This document shows positions 8,107-12,142 of a stretch of DNA of 12,142 nt, piece by piece. The notes under the pieces were generated by a model. That model was not told where the DNA came from. It worked only from the letters and a program-made list of their open reading frames with translations, and ran no database searches. The stretch lies in contig CAMOFS010000017.1 in assembly GCA_946613735.1 (NCBI GenBank), positions 1-12,142 of the forward strand, in the 5' to 3' direction. This DNA is from an uncultured Lachnospiraceae bacterium. Its GTDB lineage: Bacteria; Bacillota_A; Clostridia; Lachnospirales; Lachnospiraceae. The position numbers and the translations under genes are program-made. How positions within the stretch are numbered: the first letter of the stretch is position 1; the number at the start of each line of letters is the position of its first letter.

Positions 8107-8139
8107 AGGAAAATAATACTCAGGGGGATTTTGCGTAAT

Positions 8140-9870
8140 ATGGACGGGTTGTCTTTTAAAAGAGATGTTCATCACATGCTTTTGCTTATCACTCTTGTAG
8201 TCGTGATAGGCGATGTCTTTATATTACTCTTGTCCCGTACTCTCGGAAGCGACTATTCATCCTCCTATGCTAATCTTTCAGAGAACTGGTATCACGCAGG
8301 CAATTTCGGTGTCTCCGACGAGCCCATTGCCCATTCCATCAGTCTCAAAAAGAACTCCTCCTATTTTGTTCACATCAAGATCCCGGAGGATTTTCCCATT
8401 AAGAGCCGCAGCTGTATCACCTTCACTTCTTACGCCTGTGCCTTCGATGTTACCGTGGACGGCGAGATCATATACAGCTATGGGAAGGACAGACTGCGCC
8501 AGAAAAAGATGATCCCCCGCAAAAACCATTATATCTGCATCCCCGACGATGCCTCCAGCAGAGACGTCAGGATATCCTTCATAGCCGGAAGGGACGGCGG
8601 TTCCGTCCTTACCGATGGCAGCTATTTCGGTGAGATAGATACCTTAGCCCGTATTTTTACCATCAAGCGCGGCTACGCTTTTATCATCTGCGCATTTTTC
8701 TTAAGCTTTGGTACACTGCTTATTGTCATGGCTCTGCTCACCGGAAGGTTCCGCATCCAGACCTCTTCACCTACCATAGCGCAGGCCCTTTTGCTTATCG
8801 ACCTTGGCATCTATATCAGCAGCTACAACGACACTCTGCTGTACTTCTTGAGGAATGACATCGTATGCACCTTTATCGAATACGTATCCCTGTTTTCGTT
8901 ACCATTTTTCATGCAGGCGGTGATCATTACCAACAGATACAAATACCTAAAGCCTGTACACTGGGTGATCACCATCTTTGACATTCTCATAGTGATAGTT
9001 GCAATAGTACTGCACCTTACCGATGTCATCCACCTTATTACCATGAATGATCATATACACCTTTTCATGGGCATCCACGGTCTCTACTCTCTTATCTGGC
9101 TCCGCAACATCCACATCAAAGAGCGTAAAAGTACACGCTCATACCTGTATGCTGACGCAGCCATGGAGACCATTGACTACGGTATCATAGCACTAATAGT
9201 ACTTTGCCTTATCAATCTGCTGTTATGGAACAGCGGCATCTATCGTTTGGACTTTTTGAACTCAGATGTAAAGGGCAACTTCATCATACTTGGTGCTCTT
9301 GTCTTTTCCAGCTGTGTTATCCTGTCCTATCTCTACCACAGCTTAGGCATTGCCCACGAGAGCGAGATCAAAAAGAGCCTTACCGAGGCTGCTTATACAG
9401 ATGAGCTCACAGGGCTTTCCAACCGTGCTTATTGTGATAAGCTCATAGGCTCCCGTGATCAGGGCGACTGGACCGGAAGCCTGGTCTTTTTGGATCTGGA
9501 CGGACTTAAGATAATCAACGATACTTCCGGTCACGAGGCCGGTGACAACTACATCAGAGCCTTCTCTTCCATCATCAGATCCGTTCTCCCCAAGGAAGTT
9601 GTTATCTGCCGTATGGGTGGAGACGAGTTTTTGGTCATTATGGATCATTATGATGAGGCCGGTGCCAAAAAGGCTGTCAGCGATATCGATGCCGCAGTCA
9701 GTTCCTACAATAATGATCACCGTACCATGCCTATTCATTACTCAGTAGGCATGGCCTCCTACGATGGAGATAATACCTTTAATCCCATGGAGCTCTTCAG
9801 GCTTGCAGACGAGCGCATGTATGTCATGAAGGACGAGCACCACAGACAGGAGAAAGGAGGCCGGATATGA
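8140..9870 (+). CDS. Membrane sensor diguanylate cyclase with seven-helix block and GGDEF domain
   Basis: From the ATG at 8140 the protein has 576 aa. Helix 1 is at about 12-32, followed by an extracytoplasmic domain (about 33-175) with a beta-rich TFTSYACAFDVTVDGEIIYSYG region. About seven helices follow (179-200, 212-229, 241-263, 274-294, 304-320, 345-364 and 380-400), then a cytoplasmic GGDEF domain. This resembles the 7TMR-DISM sensor layout, in which a sugar-binding-like outer domain controls the output; that similarity is by architecture only. DELTGLSNR (421-429), FLDLDGLKIINDTSGH (450-465) and RMGGDEF (491-497) are intact, so synthesis of c-di-GMP from GTP is likely. There is no RxxD inhibitory site before GGDEF. 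I chose 8140 because AGGGGG (8122-8127) lies 12 nt upstream; the longer reading from TTG at 8086 would use the promoter's TTGACA as its start and has no binding site. The stop overlaps the next start (ATGA). Confidence 0.9.
   Translation: MDGLSFKRDVHHMLLLITLVVVIGDVFILLLSRTLGSDYSSSYANLSENWYHAGNFGVSDEPIAHSISLKKNSSYFVHIKIPEDFPIKSRSCITFTSYACAFDVTVDGEIIYSYGKDRLRQKKMIPRKNHYICIPDDASSRDVRISFIAGRDGGSVLTDGSYFGEIDTLARIFTIKRGYAFIICAFFLSFGTLLIVMALLTGRFRIQTSSPTIAQALLLIDLGIYISSYNDTLLYFLRNDIVCTFIEYVSLFSLPFFMQAVIITNRYKYLKPVHWVITIFDILIVIVAIVLHLTDVIHLITMNDHIHLFMGIHGLYSLIWLRNIHIKERKSTRSYLYADAAMETIDYGIIALIVLCLINLLLWNSGIYRLDFLNSDVKGNFIILGALVFSSCVILSYLYHSLGIAHESEIKKSLTEAAYTDELTGLSNRAYCDKLIGSRDQGDWTGSLVFLDLDGLKIINDTSGHEAGDNYIRAFSSIIRSVLPKEVVICRMGGDEFLVIMDHYDEAGAKKAVSDIDAAVSSYNNDHRTMPIHYSVGMASYDGDNTFNPMELFRLADERMYVMKDEHHRQEKGGRI
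9853..9860 (+). promoter_or_regulatory. Ribosome binding site at the ATGA overlap of the two GGDEF genes
   Basis: AAAGGAGG is a near-perfect anti-16S match inside the last codons of the first gene, 6 nt before the ATG at 9867. It is much stronger than the site of the first gene, so the second protein may be made at a similar or higher rate. Confidence 0.75.
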
Positions 9871-11408
9871 CCATTAACCGTAATATCCGCTTATCCCTTC
9901 TCGCACTTTCTTTCCTTCTGATAGTCATTGTGACTGCGGTTTCCAGCCAGAGCTACAACGGCTTCTCAAGGGAGGCGGGCATTTCTGAGAACACCTGGAT
10001 GGTCAGTCTCAACGGCAAATACCTGGGACAAAGCTCCAGCGAGGACGTTATGTCCGATTTCAACCTCAGCTTAAAGAGGGGAGATGTTTTGGCCATCTAC
10101 ACAGTCCTGCCTGATCTGGGAGATCTGGATTTCCCCACGCTGTATCTTCAGAGCAGGTACAGCGGCTTCAATATCTACCTGGACGGCAACTACTACAAGC
10201 AGTACAACATGGTTGACTTCAGGAACAACCGTTATATCGGCCGTAACAACTACATGATCTCCCTGCCCAAGGACTACGCCGGCAAGATCTTAAGACTTGA
10301 GATCTTTACCGCCAAGGACGGCATAAGAGAGACTGTTACTCACACCACCCTTGGCGAATACCTGGACCTGGAAGCTCTTTATATCTGCAAATACATGGCA
10401 CCGTTTTTGACCGGATCAGTCATGATAGTGCTTGGCATTCTTATGATCCTGCTGTCCTCCATCCTGCTTCCCTTCAGGCGGGAGATAGCCTTCAATCTAT
10501 ATGCCGGAGCACTGTTTACCACCATAGGCGTGGGGCTCCACAGCTATTATGGGCTCACATCCCTGTATGCCTATATCTTCCATGAGACTGAGATCTTTGA
10601 GGCCATGCTTTTGCTTATGCTGCCTCTGATCATGATATACTTAAACCTTTTATTCGATTTTCCCTACAAAAAGGTTTACTATGCCATTCTAATTCTGGCA
10701 TTCGGCAATTTCGGCGTCAGGGTATTTCTCCACACGAGAAAGATCCTTTATTTTGGCTTTTCCAAGGAACCGGCCATCCTTCAGAAGATATCCGGTTTGC
10801 CGCACTTTGAGCGCTTTACCATGATCATAGTGACATCAGCCTCCATGTTCCTGCTGCTTTCGGGTCTTTACAGGTTCTTCAGGGCCTCCACCTCATCCAT
10901 TGATAATACTGAGGAATACGGCCACCTGACTCAGGTAGCATACGAGGATCCCCTGACCGGACTCATCAACAGAGGCGGTCTTTCCATAGAGTTTTCCGAA
11001 TATGAGAGAGAGGGACTGGAGTACTATATCATCCACTTCGACGTTAACAATCTGAAGAGAACCAATGATACCTATGGACACCAGACAGGTGACAAGCTAC
11101 TCAAGGTCTTTGCAACCAGCTTGGATCAGGTATTTGGAAAAAGCGGCGTGTGCAGCAGACAGGGCGGTGACGAGTTTACCGTGCTTTTGCGGGCCAAATA
11201 TGAGGAGACCATATGGGCACTTTTTGAAAAGCTGGATCGCAAGCTTGAAGATGAGGCCCGAAAGGCCGGTCTTCCCACTGCTGTCGGCGCTGCTTACGGA
11301 TATGCCTTCCGCGCCAACTTCAAGACCATCCACGAGGCCTCCATGGCCGCTGATCAGCATATGTATGAGTGCAAGCACCGTATGAAAAAGCCGGTTACTA
11401 ACGGTTAA
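9867..11408 (+). CDS. Second membrane sensor diguanylate cyclase with GGDEF domain
   Basis: This 513-aa protein has the same plan as the preceding one. There is an N-terminal helix or uncleaved signal (8-27), an extracytoplasmic domain (about 28-172) with strands FNIYLDGNYYKQYN and LRLEIFTAKDG, and about six hydrophobic segments (roughly 177-201, 207-227, 243-264, 270-288 and 316-338, with a possible sixth at 228-240). A GGDEF domain follows. DPLTGLINR (361-369), FDVNNLKRTNDTYGHQTGD (391-409) and RQGGDEF (431-437) are present. The second Asp of the usual DxD is Asn (N394), while the metal-binding first Asp (D392) and GGDEF are kept, so activity is probable. No RxxD site precedes GGDEF. AAAGGAGG at 9853-9860 sits 6 nt before an ATG that overlaps the upstream TGA, so translation is probably coupled. 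The outer domains of the two proteins differ clearly, which suggests different ligands or a hetero-pair. Confidence 0.9.
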   Translation: MTINRNIRLSLLALSFLLIVIVTAVSSQSYNGFSREAGISENTWMVSLNGKYLGQSSSEDVMSDFNLSLKRGDVLAIYTVLPDLGDLDFPTLYLQSRYSGFNIYLDGNYYKQYNMVDFRNNRYIGRNNYMISLPKDYAGKILRLEIFTAKDGIRETVTHTTLGEYLDLEALYICKYMAPFLTGSVMIVLGILMILLSSILLPFRREIAFNLYAGALFTTIGVGLHSYYGLTSLYAYIFHETEIFEAMLLLMLPLIMIYLNLLFDFPYKKVYYAILILAFGNFGVRVFLHTRKILYFGFSKEPAILQKISGLPHFERFTMIIVTSASMFLLLSGLYRFFRASTSSIDNTEEYGHLTQVAYEDPLTGLINRGGLSIEFSEYEREGLEYYIIHFDVNNLKRTNDTYGHQTGDKLLKVFATSLDQVFGKSGVCSRQGGDEFTVLLRAKYEETIWALFEKLDRKLEDEARKAGLPTAVGAAYGYAFRANFKTIHEASMAADQHMYECKHRMKKPVTNG

Positions 11409-11417
11409 AAGGATAAT

Positions 11418-11472
11418 AAAACATCGACCGCCACAAACCTAATAAAAGGTTTGCTACGCGGCCGATGTTTTT
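11418..11472. terminator. Bidirectional Rho-independent terminator between convergent genes
   Basis: The outer stem AAAACATCG (11418-11426) pairs with CGATGTTTT (11463-11471). It continues after one mismatch with CCGC (11428-11431) against GCGG (11458-11461). An inner stem CAAACC (11434-11439) pairs with GGTTTG (11448-11453) around TAATAAAA. The plus strand ends in GTTTTTAT and the minus strand in GTTTTATTAT, so it can end both the GGDEF gene pair and the convergent precorrin-2 dehydrogenase gene. It begins 10 bp after the stop at 11408. Confidence 0.85.
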
Positions 11473-11485
11473 ATAACCTCGTTTT

Positions 11486-12124
11486 TCATTTATCCCAGAT
11501 GGAATTGATCTTCATCCCGGCGGAGCGTCTTTTTACCTCTGCCCAGAATTCATCATCAGAGACCTCATTATTATTCTCGAGAAGATAATCAAACATCATC
11601 CCCATCACATTACTGCGCTGCTTTGCATCATCCACATACTCATCCATCTGCTCCGTAGCAGCGGAAAGCCTCTTTATGACGGCCTCCATGCAGTCAGGGA
11701 TCATCTTATCCACCTCTCCACGCACATAAGCCGAGGCTGCGGGAGCTTTCTCAGCTGTGGTAACCCCCACCACCAGGTCTCCCTTCTTGCAGAGCTCGGG
11801 GAAATCAAAGTCACTCATCTCGAGATGTCCCACAACATGGACCCGTATGCCCTTGTTCCTGCAGAGCTGCTGGGCAAACCTGTCACTGGTGTCATTGTCC
11901 GTGGCGATGATGGCGATATCTATGCCCTCCGCATCCGGTGCGGCAAAGATCTTGTTTTTTACCTCAACATCCTTGGGCACGGCAAATACCATCTCCTGCG
12001 CAATGATAGTTATATTGTGGGTAAAGCGGTAAAGCTTGAAAAACTTTTCCTTGGCGGCATATCCTCCGCCCACTATAGCTATACGCTTTCCTTCTATGTC
12101 TTCAAAGAATGGAAATAAAACCAT
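11486..12124 (-). CDS. Precorrin-2 dehydrogenase / sirohydrochlorin ferrochelatase-like protein
   Basis: This 212-aa protein matches the NAD-dependent precorrin-2 dehydrogenase family (the Met8, SirC and CysG N-terminal type). The family oxidises precorrin-2 to sirohydrochlorin and, in some members, inserts iron to give siroheme, or feeds cobalamin synthesis. GKRIAIVGGGYAAKEK (12-27) is the Rossmann nucleotide loop. IDIAIIATDND (68-78) is the second strand region, MSDFDFPELCKKGDLVVGVTT (103-123) carries the likely catalytic Asp (D105), and a helical C-terminal domain follows (about 140-212). Where relatives usually read GG-x-SP, this protein has AEKAP (124-128), so a conserved Ser and two Gly are lost; this may affect chelatase function. 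GGGAG lies at 12134-12138, 9 nt before the ATG. The window ends just upstream, so other tetrapyrrole genes in the same operon cannot be seen. Confidence 0.85.
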   Translation of the reverse strand: MVLFPFFEDIEGKRIAIVGGGYAAKEKFFKLYRFTHNITIIAQEMVFAVPKDVEVKNKIFAAPDAEGIDIAIIATDNDTSDRFAQQLCRNKGIRVHVVGHLEMSDFDFPELCKKGDLVVGVTTAEKAPAASAYVRGEVDKMIPDCMEAVIKRLSAATEQMDEYVDDAKQRSNVMGMMFDYLLENNNEVSDDEFWAEVKRRSAGMKINSIWDK

Positions 12125-12133
12125 ATCAATATA

Positions 12134-12138
12134 CTCCC
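12134..12138 (-). promoter_or_regulatory. Ribosome binding site of the precorrin-2 dehydrogenase gene
   Basis: GGGAG on the minus strand with a 9-nt spacer supports the ATG at 12124. The last three bases of the window read TAA on this strand and could be the stop of an upstream gene, but this cannot be judged from the window. Confidence 0.6.
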
Positions 12139-12142
12139 ATTA

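Noticed and set aside
8086..8139. N-terminal extension of the first GGDEF sensor starting with TTG at 8086
   Set aside because: The TTG is part of the TTGACA promoter-like box and has no ribosome site. The ATG at 8140 is preceded by AGGGGG and gives a natural membrane-protein N-terminus.
7998..8139. Possible c-di-GMP riboswitch in the divergent leader, given the gene content
   Set aside because: The region is too short for two leaders, and I see neither the conserved GEMM core sequences nor a matching fold.
1..12142. CRISPR array, prophage, insertion sequence or defence island
   Set aside because: No spaced direct repeats, transposase, integrase or phage-type proteins were seen; apart from two hairpin repeats the window is densely filled with ordinary chromosomal genes.

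Overview
The window looks like ordinary chromosome from a Gram-positive anaerobe of the Clostridia, most likely a Lachnospiraceae relative such as a Butyrivibrio- or Lachnospira-type bacterium. This rests on strong GGAGG-type ribosome binding sites, the style of the GGDEF and membrane-sensor proteins (including an 'FDVNNLK' substrate-site variant), an FtsH with an Asn-rich N-terminus, and a stand-alone precorrin-2 dehydrogenase. The genus is an inference. I see no rRNA, tRNA, CRISPR array, transposase or phage gene.

Layout: four minus-strand genes fill 95-7991. In order of transcription they are a response regulator with a degenerate GGDEF and an apparently intact EAL domain (7991-6300), a family 31 glycoside hydrolase (6268-3698), a six-helix membrane chemoreceptor (3600-2095) and an FtsH protease (2074-95). 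Gaps are 31, 97 and 20 bp. The 97-bp gap holds a good promoter (TATAAT with TTGATT) and a long imperfect hairpin, so chemoreceptor-ftsH can probably also be transcribed on its own. A half-copy of the same hairpin sequence lies beyond the end of ftsH (28-60).

Facing away from this group across a roughly 150-bp intergenic region are two plus-strand genes joined by an ATGA overlap (8140-9870 and 9867-11408). Both encode an N-terminal helix, an extracytoplasmic domain, a multi-helix membrane block and an intact GGDEF domain, which suggests sensor diguanylate cyclases. They end at a strong, apparently bidirectional terminator (11418-11472). Convergent with them is a minus-strand gene for a precorrin-2 dehydrogenase / siroheme synthase-like protein (12124-11486).

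How they may work together: the divergent region sets a probable c-di-GMP-degrading response regulator against two probable membrane c-di-GMP-making sensors, with a cytoplasmic glycosidase and a chemoreceptor downstream of the degrading enzyme. The two divergent genes share an unusual GGGGGATT...GCGTA...ATGGA initiation region in mirror orientation, and a perfect small palindrome lies between them. This is a plausible local c-di-GMP control module tied to carbohydrate use and motility, but no single gene here belongs to an unknown family.
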